In this document: positions 38,101-53,100 of the stretch, in pieces
Numbering within the stretch: the first letter of the stretch is position 1
How the letters are laid out: each line of letters begins with the position of its first letter
NCBI RefSeq assembly: GCF_963855985.1
Contig: NC_087098.1
Coordinates: 15,954,501 to 16,018,500 of the forward strand
Reading direction: 5' to 3'
Length of the DNA stretch: 64,000 nucleotides
Origin: Ostrinia nubilalis
Taxonomy: Eukaryota; Arthropoda; Insecta; Lepidoptera; Crambidae
Made by a program: the position numbers and the translations under genes
The notes under the pieces: generated by a model
What the model saw: the letters and a program-made list of their open reading frames with translations, nothing else
Told to the model about the DNA's origin: nothing
Databases searched by the model: none

Positions 38101-41100
38101 CTAACCTCCATTTATAGGTAACCCACTTTAGCTAATCATTGCAATGGCCACATATTTTTATTTAGTACTTTTTGAAAAATAAATAGTTTTTGCTAATGGA
38201 ATTCCGTCAAAGCCTGCATTTTTTCCCTCACCGCTCGCAATCCGTGCCGGACCGGATATTGTAGGTACTTACTATTGTTTTAGCTAAAGTGATCATGAAC
38301 CATAAGCCTTATTTAACTTCACCATAAGATTCAATTTCTTTGGTTTTATAACTTAGTCTTATATCATAATATACTCAACGTCAAATAAACCGCACCTTCC
38401 GCGACGCGAACTTTAACGATTTTCTTCTGACACAATCATGGTACCCCAACAATATTGGTGTTATTTGAAAGCCCAATAAATATCCTTAAAGAAAAACACA
38501 TTTAATTTCTTAATAAATGATTAACATATACCATAAATGTGACTTGAAAAAATACCTCACTTTGGGCCCACCTATGGGATCAATTAGACCAATTTTTATG
38601 GTTATAAAACCAAATAATGATTTCACGTGTCCTCTTTAACAGATGGATAGCAATTAAACCCAACTTAACAGTTTTATAGCCATAAAAGTTGGCTCTAGCG
38701 TAACTACCTATTTTTTGAAGAAGTGACTCTGGATCCTTCTTAAGACACATTTTTGGGGTAAAAACCTTTCCTTTAATGAAATGAAGGTTAGAACTAGGCT
38801 TTTAAATGGTACCAATATTGGTGGGAAGTGGGGATGCATACGTTTGAAAATGCTTGTCGCGGGAGGTGCGATTTATTTGACGTCGAGTGTAGTTAGGAAC
38901 TCGAGCATCGTATCAATCAGTCCATTATTTGCAAAACCTGCGCAAGAGTGTCATTATGTTCTAAAGACTCTCTTTTGTGCTCTATGGGAACTTGTGATGG
39001 TCATTAAGAGTCTTTGTCTCTGCTCTCTGTTCTCATGGCGTCGAATTAGGGCCTTATTGTTTGATGAGTGTTGCGTATTGAGTTACAAACTACAACAAAG
39101 AAGGGTCTTGCAAACAATATTAATCTATTAGTATGTGAACAAAAAGACACAAAATTGCATTCGTTTCGATTATGTAATTGATTTTATTGATAGAGCGTAT
39201 CCACTGTGTTTACAAAAAAACGATAATTTAAGTTTGTTTGTGTGAGTTGCTCTTGAAAATGCAAAGTTTTCAGATTTCGTTACATAAAGGTTCGGCCAAA
39301 CCAACGGGATCACACGCGATCAACAGGCGTGCAGCGATGGCGACCATACTTAAATGCATTGATCGCCATCGCTGCACGCCGGCTGATCGCGTGTGATCGC
39401 GTTGGTTTGGCCGAAACTTTACGCGTTACGCAGTTAGCCTTATCTTTTACCAATCGGATATTGAGTCGTTAATTGCATTTCCTAGACGTCAAAGCAGAGG
39501 TCCTTTTTGTGCTGAAGTCGTACTTATTGGCGGAGCCGTGGGTAACTCGTATTTTCCGGGCCTTACTTTAGGTGAAGAAAGTGTCAAGAATAATTGCTTT
39601 CCGCCTTTTGACCCAAAACAGTATATATTGACTTATGTTTGATAAAAAGTACAATGTTTAGATTAAAAATAATTTAATTAGCTAATACGCTTATTTTCTT
39701 TTGAAAAGTATGTCTTGAGCCTCAACTAAGCAAAAATAAAAGTGCACTTATTTGATGTGCTTAGTTGTTTTCTGTTTTAGTAGGTTTTGCATAAAAATAA
39801 GTAGGTAGTTACCATAATTACTATTATTATGTTTGTCTGTAGGCACACAAGTATCGTTCTTAAGTCCCTACTTTAAATTAATTCCACTTAATGTTCACTG
39901 CTTCTTGGCTAGTATTTAACGAACTTACAAATAACTATTCGTACTGTATCAATACCCATTTGTATGCAGAATTTTTAGTAAAAATAAACGTTTCATATTT
40001 GCAGAGAATACAAACAAACCAGAATAGAAACAATTATTTGAATGTGCACAATGTATTTAAAGTACCCTGTCCACTTAAGATGTTTGTAAATTTTATTCAA
40101 TACTCGTACCTAGGTTCCTATGTGGAAAAGTATATTATTTCTTCTTCTTCTTTGTCACTACACTCTCTCACGTCTGGCAAGCAGAGTGGTCGTGGTCGTC
40201 ACACCCGGTCCGGTGGCAAGCCTCACAATCCGTCGCCATTCCTCCCCAACTGCAGCCTATCTTGTTCACTCGTGGAGTGGACCATTGAGTGCGGTTTTGA
40301 CCTGGTCAGTCCAGCGCATGGGCGACCTGCCGCGCGCTCTTGTGCCGTCAACCTCCATATTATTTCTAGACGCCGATTAACTATTTCTAAGAGTTTTCGA
40401 AGATTTTTTGCCTTTAGTAGACACCTGATTCAAACATTTTGGCTAGTAACACAGTTCACTGTGCGACGCTGTTTCCCGTGGTGTACTATCACCTTTAGGA
40501 GTAGGTACTAGCAACTAGCAAAAGTATCTGACGTAAAGTGTTGGCCTTCACAGCATTGTTATTTGGTTTCGCGAATCAATAAAACAATAGGATTTCGGCT
40601 ATTATCTCATTATGCGCGGTTTTGGATTGCTGATATGAATGACGTAGATTGAGTAGGTTCACACACCTCGTATACTAATTGTAAGACATGGGTTTACAAA
40701 TTGATACATTATGTATGTGTAGATAGAGCAATTTTTAACGACTGTTATTTTGTCGGAAAACGAGCCCAATAAAACCAAATTAAACAGTACATTCCACACA
40801 ATTTTAACTTTACGTGGTCTTTATCGAACGAATAAGAAATAGCGATTGCCATTTTGTCTGTGAGCCAATTTCTCCGTATCCATATCACCCAGCAATTTTT
40901 TTTTTAATGATGGGGGATTTAATGGAAGAGCCGAACTTCCCAGAAGAACTGGTATTCTTATAACAAATACAATAGAATAAAAGGGTCCTACTCTAAACAT
41001 ATTCATTGTAGAGCCGATCCGATGTGGGCGCAGTTCATCGTGCGCGCATCTAACGCCGCATCACGCTGGTGTCGAAATATTCTCCGAGGGCTTTTGATCT

Positions 41101-44100
41101 ATTTTCGATGATCAAAAACCAATTTGAGGCTACAGTGCGCTATTATTATGTAAATGTACTTGTAAATGTAACGCAATTATTTGTGTTTAAGATTGCAGCT
41201 AGATAAAACAAAGTAGATGCGATGTGAACCTTTGTGATCTACACACAAAACTGAAGTATTTTTTCTATCTGCGAAAATGTAGCGCAGCAATACACTGTTC
41301 AATTATTGTGTCTTACTAAAATTTCCCTCCACGTCATTCAAATCCACAAAGGCTGAAACATAATTTATTATAGTACGAATAATTAACTGTATAACACCTT
41401 GGGACACGTGAAACACAAGTTTCAGTCATTATAAACAGTTGTTATCAAATATGCTGTTATTTTAATAGATGGCTGCTCTTTTAATTGATACAGGCTGTTG
41501 CGAAATCATGATGCAGTTTAAACCGAGGAGCCGCATGTATAATGAAATGACCCATCTTTCGTCAAACGCTGCGTTCAGTGACCTTTGTTAAAAGGCCACC
41601 TTCGAGTCGTTAGCCGTTCAATTTCCATTTATCTTATTGGTTATGTATCAATGAAGGACTGCATCAGTTGGTTGTAGAGAAAGTTATGGAAGCTGTTTAC
41701 CGTTTCAATTCAAAAACGAATAATGAGAAAGACTCTATATTATGTTAAATAATTGGATTGCAATGTAAAGATTAATGCCAACACTTTATTCTTGACGTGA
41801 TTTTTTTGTAATAAAGTTCAACCGAAAACTGTAGCGTAGTATTTGTATCCTCTTATGCGTTTAAAAGTGTGCTATGATATGAGTTATGACACAGTCGTTG
41901 GTAATTAAAAGTAAAAGTTTTGACGCTTTTCATCGCAGTGTAATAAACATGAGACATAGTATCAAAGCATTTATTAGCTAAAACTAAGTTATATCATCGT
42001 TATAGTTTATGACTAAGAAGGCGAGTAATTGCTCTGTATAAACGTGCGTGAGCTCCAACACTACCTAAACAGAGGGCACGGGTTACTATCCCACAAGGGT
42101 CAATGCATTAAAATCTAATATGCAGGTCAATGATGTCTTTTGTTTAATATTTAGACCCAGATTCATAAATGTTATGTTCGGGCAACTTGTTCATTATCAC
42201 CAGGCGACACCAGCAAAAAATAAATGAAATTTTTCCGATTATAATTTCTTTTTAAAGATGATTAAAAATAAGAAACACTATAAAACTCGCATTTAAACAT
42301 GTTGTAATCCGGAAACAGTGTCAAGACAGCCTTAAAAAAATTTTGAAAGTTGCACATACGTAACCAATACTTTTTAATAAAATAAAAAATATAATCTACA
42401 AAGCTGTGATAGTAATTCCGCTACTGAACTCTACAAGGATTTTGCTTTCCATTCACATTCATATTTTGCAAATACCTTCCTTTTCAAATCAATCCATAAA
42501 AGCAAATGTTAAGAATAAAGTTAATTGTTAAAATAAAACATGCGTGGCATGTCCATTTAAAAATGACAGACAAATAAACACGCTATTGGCCGCGTCAAGA
42601 CCATCACTTCAATGTCCATTTTTGTGGCATTTGACTCGTTTTGAAACATTATTTATTGGTACATTGCTCGAGCATCCAAGTTGTTTATATGTTGTAAACT
42701 ATAACCTATCAAGTGAGCGCAATCATCTGAAGTAGTAGATGCTAATATTTACTAATAGATCAATGGTTCTGTCATCGAAAATTGGTAGCGATAAATGTTT
42801 GTTGCAAATTGTGGCATATTTATTTCAATTCATTTGAAATTTGTTAAATCGTTAGCAACACTACGACAGATACGACTCTTTGCCACTAGTAGTATCTTCA
42901 ATTGATTGGAAAACGAAAAACGTTTTTCTGTTGTAAAAAACGAAGTGGTCGAATCTGCAATTACTTGTGATCTCTATAAATCTAAAAACTAATTAACATA
43001 CTCTCAAAGTCGAATCGAAATGCCAATAACAAATCCAAATTAACCTTTAGTTAAAGGGAATATAGTAGCAGTCTTCCAATTCTAATGAAACATCCAATTA
43101 CATACTTCATTTAATTTATTGAACATAATAATTTGATTGGAGTAGCAAATCAAACAAAATAATGCTCACAAACAAAGTTTAATAATATCATCGACAAGAC
43201 AAATGATTTAGCCATTTTATGTTTTAGCAAAATAAAAAATAGAGTTGATTTAGTGGTTTTTCGGAAAACTTAAAACAGTCCATTCTTAAAAAGAGTTCGT
43301 GAATTAAATTTTCAGGAATCTCTTATTAATTTTGTCTTTAGGTAATAAATAATACAACATATTTTGAATGTAATAAAATATATTGCATTTATTTTATTGA
43401 ATAAAGCTGCTACTGGTTTAAGTTATTTCTAGCAATAACTATACTTGCTACTAAATGAATGTTGAATTATAGCTGACATTAATGACCCGTGGTCATTGTA
43501 GGTGGGTCTTTACATCTCTTGACATCAGTGAACAGTGTACAAAAGTATACTCGTAAATGACACAAATCACTTATGAGTAGGTTTCATTGAGCAATCGCCT
43601 AATAAGGGTCTTCGGAATGAAGTTTTTGTGTTGATAACGCCCACTGTCAAAGGATTTAGTAATCATACTTAGGCTGAGTTGCACCACCAAACTTTGACCG
43701 TAAATATAATGTTAACCGGTGTTTTTTGTATGTAGATTGACAGATTTTTGACGTTTGTCAAAGTTAAAGTAAGATGGTGCAACCCAGCCTTAAAGTGTTT
43801 GCATGTCAAAGGTGAAGAATCAATAGGCCAGTAGAATTAAACACAAAAATTGATTAAATCGGAAATAATTCCTACAAAAGATTTTTTTGCTTTAATGTCT
43901 TCATTGGTTGCCCATTAAGACTCTCCTAAGTTTTCGACTTCGACGGAGTTGTGCTTAAGTGGTGGGGGCCCCCGAAAGCGGCGTTTTTTCGGTTTTCCGG
44001 TTATACCGCGTAAAGGACTTACCCTATCGAAAAGTGGTCTTCATGACGGTTAAAGGGCACTTAATCCTGCATTGAATAAGACCAAATTCATATGTTTTGG

Positions 44101-47100
44101 ACAAACCGTTCTCGCGCTAATGTTCGGCAAAGTAGAAAATATACGTATAATTAATGACCCTCTCCACGTCCAATGGTTTGTTACTCACAGGCTTCCAAGT
44201 CTTGAAAAGGGCCACCTCAACCAGTGTAACCCTATCAAGGCTTACGAGCTTGATGCGCCTATCCTTGTTCGTCCCAGCCGTTCCTTAACTGCGGTTGCTG
44301 CACCTCTTCCTGACACTCTCCTGAACGACTCTGTGTTACCTAATGTGGCTGCCTCTCTTCCTTGTACCCTCCTGTACGATTGCATTGCTTAGCGATATGC
44401 CTGGTCCAAGGTTCGACGCCACAAAATCAACTTTGTACGCGTGAAAATAGTTTAAATACTGTTTTCCGTGCTTGCAACATTTTTCTTTACTGCTTCGCCT
44501 CTATTAGTCGTAGAGTGATTGTATATATCCTATAGCCTTCCTCAATGTATGAGCTATTCAACACAAAAATAATGATTTCAATCAAACTAGTAATTCTTAA
44601 GATTAGCGCGTTCAAACAAACAAACAAAAAACTCTTCAGCGTTTTAATATGAACTTGTTGTTGTTGATTTTTGGCGTCGAACCTTAGACCAGGCATACGG
44701 CTAGGCAACGTAGTCATGCAGGAGGATACAAGGAAGAGGGGCAGCCACAGTAGGTAACACAGAGTCGTTCAGGTGAGTGCCAGGAAGAGGTGCAGCAACC
44801 GCAGTTAAGGAACGGCTGGGACGAACAAGGATAGGCGCATCAAGCTCGTAAGCCTTGATAGGGTTACACTGGTTGAGGTGGCCCTTTTCAAGACTTGGAA
44901 GCCTGTGGGTAACAAACCATTGGACGTGGAGAGGGTCATTAATTATACGTATATTTTCTACTTTGCCGAACATTAGCGCGAGAACGGTTTGTCCAAAACA
45001 TATGAATTTGGTCTTATTCAATGCAGGATTAAGTGCCCTTCAACCGTCATGAAGACCACTTTTTGATAGGGTAAGTCCTTTACGCGATATAACCGAAAAA
45101 CCGAAAAAATGCCTCTTTCGGGGGCCCCCACCATTTAAGCACAACTCCGTCGAAGTCGAAAACTTAGGAGAGTCTTAATGGGCAACCAATGAAGCCATTA
45201 AAACAATAAAATCTTTTGTAGGAATTATTTCCGATTTAAAAGCTAATTGAGAATGTTACTAGGTATGCAAAATCACTTGAAACCTATGTTACAGTTAAGC
45301 TTTTACATTTACAAATACATTAGTTTTTATTTCATTCAAAAATACCCAGTAGTTATGATTTTATAGGCATTCAAAGTTCGCTTAAATATTGAGTCCCGCC
45401 GACGGTCACGTGACCCCGTGTGACGTACATTCACAGCGTCCGCTCACTAGAAAACGGATATAAACATACTTAAATATTTTTTTTTTGTAAATACAAACTT
45501 ATTATACATATTAACACCCAGACCCATCACAGAAATTAAAATTGAACCAAACCCAAACTTGATGCGATTGTGTCGTTTTATTGCGAATTACCTTCCAGCT
45601 CCATCATTAGACCCCGATTACTATATACAGGGTGTTAGGTAAATGGGTATATGAGCCGACACTAGCCCATGTTAACATGGGCATATAAATGGTATGGTGA
45701 AGTCAGAAAGTTGATATCATCATTTAATTTTTTTAAATTTTCATACAAAATAAATTTTATAAAATCCAATTTGTATGAAAATTAAAATAATTAAATTTAA
45801 GATATCAATTTTCTGACTTCACCATACCATTTATATGCCCATGTTAACATGAACTAGTGTCGGCTCATATACCCAATTACCAAACACCCTGTAGAATTAA
45901 AATACTCATCAATACAAAACGAACGAGCCCAAACTCGATGCATTTAAGTCGTTTTATTATAGAGTTCCTATGGCCACCTTCCAGCTCCATCATCAGATCA
46001 GCTCCATGTCATCATAATATTGCATGGTCATCCAAATCACATGTGTTTGCGAAATTTCAGCTTAATCGGTTGCCTGGAAGTGGGTCTTAATTCAGTTTGC
46101 AAGATTCCACCCATACAAATATGAGCCAGTCGTTGTAATATGACGTCACGCGCATAAAATGGCTGGCCGGCCGCCGCCCGCACTTTTAAAATTCAATATC
46201 TTGGAAACTAATTGACGTATCGAAATAATTCTTTCACGTGTATTTTTTATTTTTAACAGAGAATACAGAAAGCTAAAAAACAAAATTAGTGAACATTCTT
46301 CATTCTACTGGACTACAATAACAGATACAAGATTGAAAATAAGCTTCATTACAATAGCAACAAACCCACGGCAAAAAATCAAGTGTTTTAAATAGACATG
46401 TAGAGCTTATTTTGGAGGTTTAAATCATATTTTGTTATTGATTCGTCTATTCTATTCTATTGCTACTTAATTCGTTAAAAGTGTTGTATATAAATAGTAA
46501 TTTAGCCGAATTACAATAAGTAAATAATTAAGCCATTAAGTGCATTTACAAGTAAGTATTTCGCAATAAGAACTCCAGCTAAACTTATTGAAAAATTCAA
46601 AATGATTAATTGAATTAGCTGTGAACAATAAAGAGATTGATGACTGTTACGTACGTATCATTTTGTCATTTATTATAAAAACGAACTGCTGCATTTCGCT
46701 CGTCGTTGCATTTTGTATTGTGTGATTTATAACAACAGATATTACAGCGCCGGTGTCAGACTTTACTCACAATTTACATAAGTTCTGACATCGATCTAGT
46801 AATTGAGTTCTGACAGGTTAAAGTCTGCAATAACTTGATAAAAGGAGGAACTTACTCAGTGATTTTTCAATATGAGATTTTGTCGAGAGAAAAATCAGGA
46901 AAAGAGTGCTTACCATGAGTTTACGTTAGGTGTGCTATCGAGTGCGTCAAAAAATTATATGAAGATTTTAGTTCTTGAAAGTAGCCGCAGGGCTAGGGGC
47001 TATTTTTTTATACTTAACGTAAAGTCATGATAAGCAAACTGAAGTCTCTAATCACCAGACTACGGACACACAGAGATCTATTAATCTTATTTATAACAAC

Positions 47101-50100
47101 AGTTACATCGTAAACGATAGTTCCCGCGTCTATTACTCAATCGCAAACAATACCCCATCAGTTCCGATCCGATCTCTGTCCACGGTCCAGATCTAGATTT
47201 CTAGATTTAGCCTGTGTGTTTATTGCCGGAATGCCATTATCGTTTCTATGTCAAAGCTTACGTTACACAACGGTTAGGTAACATTACCTAGCTCGCCTTA
47301 GAACAATACATTGTAGCCAGCGCCAACTGCTTTGTTCAAACAAATAGTAGCAAATAAAACTATTTTTATCGATATTACAATTTTTCATTATTAAATTCGT
47401 TTAATTAATGAAATAAATTTTAAACAAAATAGAGACTACCATTTTTGGTCAAAAAAATTAAGGGGGGTTGATAGTTTTTATACAGAAGTTTTACTTGTCA
47501 TTTTGGTCCAAATAATTATAAAAACATTCTGTGATAGATCGAGATACACACGGCAGAAGCATAATACACTCAACATCAAATAAACCGCAACTTCCGCGAC
47601 GCGAACTTTAGAGATTTTCTTCTGACACAATCATGGTACCCCAACAATATTGGTGTTATTTGAAAGCCCAATAAATATCCTTAAAAAAAATACATTTCAT
47701 TTCTAAATAAATGATTAACATATACCATAAATGTGACTTGAAAATAGACCTCACTTTGGGCTCACCTCTGGGATCAATTAGACCAATTTTTATGGTTATA
47801 AAACCAAATAAAGATCTCACGTGTCCTCTTTAAGAGATGGATAGCGATTAATCCCAACTTAACAGTTTTATAGTCATAAAAAATGGCTATAGCGTAACTA
47901 CCTATTTTTTGAAGAAGTGACTCTGGATCCTTGTAAAGACACATTTTTGGGGTAAAAACCTTTGCTTTAATGAAATGAAGTTTAGAACTAGGCTTTCAAA
48001 TGGTACCAATGTTGGTGGGAAGTGAGGATGCATACGTTTGATAAGTGCTTGTCGCGGGGGGTGCGATTTATTTGATGCCGAGTGTATCAAAAATGCGTTG
48101 TTGAAAAAAACTTCAGGGCTAGCCGTCAACGCTTGACCATTTATAAAAATAATTATTTTCTAAAGACAAGTTAATTCGAATCAAGGTAGTTACGTTTGTA
48201 TGGAGATTCCATTTGTTAGTTAAGACAGTTACCTATTAAAATAAAGGCCAAAACAAAAGTAAAGGCATTAGGTAATAAAACAAAATGTCAGATCGCTCTT
48301 ACGAGTACTAACTTAATCAATCATGCACTGGACCATAAATAAGTACGAGTACATTAAATAATTTGCTGTAAACTGATACCTACTTATCAGATCAAAAGTC
48401 CGTTTCAAAATCAATAACAATAAATGCATCGGCGGTTTTGAAATCGATTATTAGGTATTTGGCAATCGCAATCGTTCGCATAGTTCCGTATGAAATTGCA
48501 CTATCCGACAATATTGTAAGAGATGGGAAAGTTAAAAATGATGAAAGGAATTGTATCACAAACTTAAACATCTCCGGCGACAGACGAGAGAAATCGGAAA
48601 AACTATTTAACTTTAAATTAAAACCTTACTGTTCAATACAGTGAAATCAAAGATAGAATTTATGTAAAACATTTAAAATAACATCACTACTTATGAACTG
48701 ACTACATAAAGAATAGGTTAGTTCTGTAGGCCTAGGATGCGCGCCATTTTATCGATTTTACGCGATAAGCCCATACGTTTGTCGTCTAAAATCATCGATA
48801 AGATTTTATCACGGCGCGCATCCTAGCCCGGCTGGTTTATTTTGAGCATTATTTTAGTTCCTCACCAATATCGCCTTGTAAACGGGCCATTATCAGAGTG
48901 TAAAGTGCGTCGTTTAAGCCATTTGATCGACTGCGTACGCGATGATTTGCCACACTGCACGTTGCAAAACAAAAAACTTTGTGATGCAAATTTTGAAGAT
49001 GTCTATTGTTTTGCTAAGACGAGTGGTTTTCCAGATGAATGTAAATGCATTCATAGATTCATCAATGAATTTGCTATTGTTTTATGCTATCAGAGAGTGC
49101 AAAATACCGCTAATAGCTACTACTAGTTATTGTACTGTTTTGGAAGAGTAGTTTCTAAAGAAGGCTGCAGTGAAGCACTTGCACATTGTAGAGCGAAATA
49201 AATATAAATAAATATCGTTGAACATTATACACTACGCTTCTAGTCCCAAACTAAGCAAAACTTGTACTATGGGTACTAGACAACGATTAGAAATTCTACA
49301 TTAGATTCGACTTGCTGGCTTATTACAAAATTACCGGCTTATTTTATTTAGGAGCTCTTATTTATGTATTTACAATAGAAAAAATTATGTACCATTTCAA
49401 TTAATTAGATCAGCCCATATTTATATTGTAACTAGCTGACCCGGCGAACTTCGTAACCCCTTAGCGTAGAGATTTTCTTAATATTTTTTTCCGTAAGAAC
49501 CATCCTTGGACTTCCACAAACATTTAAAAAAAAGAATTATCGAAATCGGTTCAGCCGTTCACACGTGATGCCGTGACAACGCGAAACGGGTTTCATTTTT
49601 ATATATATAGATAATGGGAATCGACCTAACTATGCAGCATCCACTTAAAAATGAATAATCATACTTTGAAATCAATCAAATTAGGAAGCATTATAATTTG
49701 TAAAACCAAATACTCTAGCGTAAAAATTTAGAACACCAAATATGGGTACGAACATAATTGGGATCTATAGATCGTCGATGAACAACTATGATTACAACAG
49801 TGATTTAGGCCGTGACATAACAGATGCGCGGCTAGGGCTGACACCTATTATAGTCTTATGAATATCATTCCATTTTGTTTGACCCCATGTCATTTGCCTT
49901 TCCATTGGTTTGTGAGTTCTTTTTTTAATAAATTATGTTTCTCTACATCTCATTTTTATCAGTTTTAAATTCAATGTGTACCTACTCGGAAATGTTTGTT
50001 GTTTTGGTGTTTGGATAATATTTTAATGGACTTAAGAAAAAAAGAAACAACGCAGAACGTTGCGAATTAAAATCTATTTTTTTCGAATCAAGATGAAATT

Positions 50101-53100
50101 AATTACAATAGTATTTGAAAGAAGACCAAAAAGTATTTGACTGAAAGCCCTGTATTCTACAGTCACGACCAAATGTCAATCGTCCTTTCTCCCGTCATTA
50201 GTCATGTCTCAGCGGTGACCACCGGTGATCTATGGGTAAAGAGTACATTCATAGCCTAGGCATAGACCACGCCCATGGAGTTAGGCAATCGTGTGGATAA
50301 AAAACGTTTAAACTTTCAACATTATTTACTTTTACACCTTACAAGTACCTACTCAATAATTTATGTTACATGTAATGATGGGGATTTATATCACCTGAGT
50401 GAACAAAGTAGATTTTTTAATGTCCTCATTTCACCTCGGAACCATTTCACCCAGGTGAACAAAGTACAATAAACCGTGAAATCAAGTCACAAGCTGATAT
50501 TTAAAGGTGAATAGAAATGATGACAGTTGTTTCTTTTTATTACAGATTCTAAAAATAGATGGCACAAAAAGGTAAAGTTCAAATGCAGCAGCGATTCCTA
50601 CGTAATAAATGACTAAAAACATCTGCAATATTTAAACAAAAATAGCATATCAAATCAATTCAGATATTGAAACGTAAATGACGCATGAAGGCGATGTTTA
50701 CTGATAATTTTTTTATCTTTTACATAAAGCATTATTGCATTTTAGCAATTAAAATATTTAATTTAAATTAAGCCTCAAACTACGTGTGAGGCCAGGAATG
50801 CTCTCATTGTCTATACAAAAGTATGTTACCGAGCTCCGATCTTTAAACCTTCGTGACATACGATATCGTGTCTGCAAATTCGCTATGCTACCTCTACACG
50901 AATGCCGCCAATATTTATGCTAATCATTAATGTCTCTATCAACAATAAATAAATATGATCTCGTATAATCGAAAAAATTCGATATCATCATTGGTTTTCA
51001 ATTAACTACTGATCACAACAAGCTATTCAATCGATTGCCCAATCAATTTGGAATAAATCTATGCAAAATGTCACCCGATGTAAAAGTTAATGGAATAATC
51101 GTGAATGGAATTCGCTAGGTTATAAACCCGGCTGCGGTTGTTTGAATAGGTAATCTTATTTTGGTAGAGTATTCAAAATGACACAACGATCCATTCAGAA
51201 TGTCAGAATTGCATTGGCAAATGTACAATCGATAGCACATCTGACTATACAATTTAGTTGCAAAATTTCACCAATACAACTACGTAAGATGTCCCAGGGT
51301 TCAGGTCAACATGCTTTCGTCTGTGACTGACTACCATCTGCACCAATCACGATCGGTAAAAATATTAGTATGATGATCACAACTATTTGCCCCTCAGTAG
51401 AGGTGGTAGAAGACTGAAACAGATGATAAACTTCGTGATTCTCTTCGCGAAGTCGCTTACGTGAAACTCGTGAAAGCCGTGTAAGTGTCCTCATCAAGAA
51501 TTAAGGTGCATGCGGATACTCTGCCACCTTTGAAAGAAGCTGATGGTCTTGCGAGAATTCACGCGGTAGAAAATGTGGCTATCTCTAACTTTTGACATAA
51601 TTTGTATAGTGACGGTTTTCTATTGGATGTGCGCTATGTAGACACAAGATCAGAACTTTTGGAAATAACGTTCTTAAACAAATTAAACACACAAACATGC
51701 TATCTTTTTCACAGATTTGTAGACTGCATCGGATCTACAAGCACAAGGTCGGTCTGTTATCAATTCGGCACAATGCCACCGATACTCGTCCGATCCCTAG
51801 AATGCCATAGGTCAGCCGATTGATCAATTACTTTAATTGCGCCGACAATTCTGGAAACAAAACCTAATAATTTAATTGTTATGACGTTTATATGCAAATT
51901 ATTTTGATCATGTTAAAAAAAATTACGTTATAGTACGTTAATTAAAGTATTTTTTGGTTTCCCGATAATTAAAAAACCAAAATGTCTCGTAATGTATTTT
52001 TGTGGGCTAGTCAACGAGCATTTACTCATGTTTCAAGACTTTTTTGCCTTGCATTCAACATTTGGCAAGTGCTGAGAAGAAGCGCGCCGACAATTAGTCG
52101 CCTTAATAAAACATATTTATACAATATTACTAATAAAGCATAAACATAATACATACGTATAATGACGTTTTTTGCAAAAAGATTCACGTGCATAAAACTT
52201 GTTGCTCTATTTTTAGTATTTTGTCTATAAAAACACTAAATACAAGTTTTACGAAACAAAATAAAAGTGTGTTGAATGCACGATTTATCGGAAAAACGAG
52301 CAAAGCGTAAGTTGTTGCCATTTTTTACACACAAATGAGGTTATCGGACTTAAGAGGAAAAAAACATTTGACATGATTCTCGACAATTTATTAGCAATTA
52401 AGTTTACTCACACAACGAATGATATTTTTGAACATTTTTGTAAAAAAAAAGACCTTAGCAGTTTTTGGTCAATCAACTACCTATACCGTGTTTCGTATGT
52501 ATGTATACCTCTTATTAAAAAGTAAAAGTCACTTAAAAAGTAACTGGATGGGTACCAATACCTGTAAAAGTAGGTTTTTCTGAAAATATTTGTACGATAC
52601 AACCTTTTGAGTACGTCCAACTTAGTGATAGAAGTCCGATGTCAAAACTAAAAAGAGTAAAGTTTTCAACTTCGCAACAGAACTACCCAATTTGTGAAAC
52701 GACTTCCGCGCATAATTTCAGCCTGTAAATATAAGTACACGCGCTAATGCATTGTTTTGGACTACTCAGGTGTACTGAAATACGTTGAGTAATGTGTTAT
52801 GTAAAATACAATTTACATATTTTAAAGGCCTGACTATGTTTTTTACGATGTTGGAATCGGTATAGAAAACAACTTCATATAATTTGTAGCAGTGTCTCTT
52901 CCACTGACATTTCAGTGTCTGTTTTTGATCTGTGTGCCTACCATGAGTTTACGTTAGGTGAGCTCGCTAGCGAATACGTCAAAAAATTCTATGAAGATTT
53001 TATTTCTTGAAAGTAGCCGCTAGGGGCGCTGCACAATATGTCATACATTTAAATGTCATTTTTTTACGCAGTCGCTAGCGAGCACACCTAACGTAAACTC

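Noticed and set aside
39891..40511. 206-codon plus-strand gene
   Set aside because: The central part is the antisense of a LINE polyprotein remnant (40150-40370) and the rest is AT-rich filler.
44072..44392. Protein-coding gene of 106 codons
   Set aside because: It starts with TTG, has no known motif and lies in an arm of an inverted repeat.
48842..49126. Cysteine-rich secreted peptide of 94 codons
   Set aside because: No ATG at the start, no signal peptide, an irregular cysteine pattern and a location between repeats.
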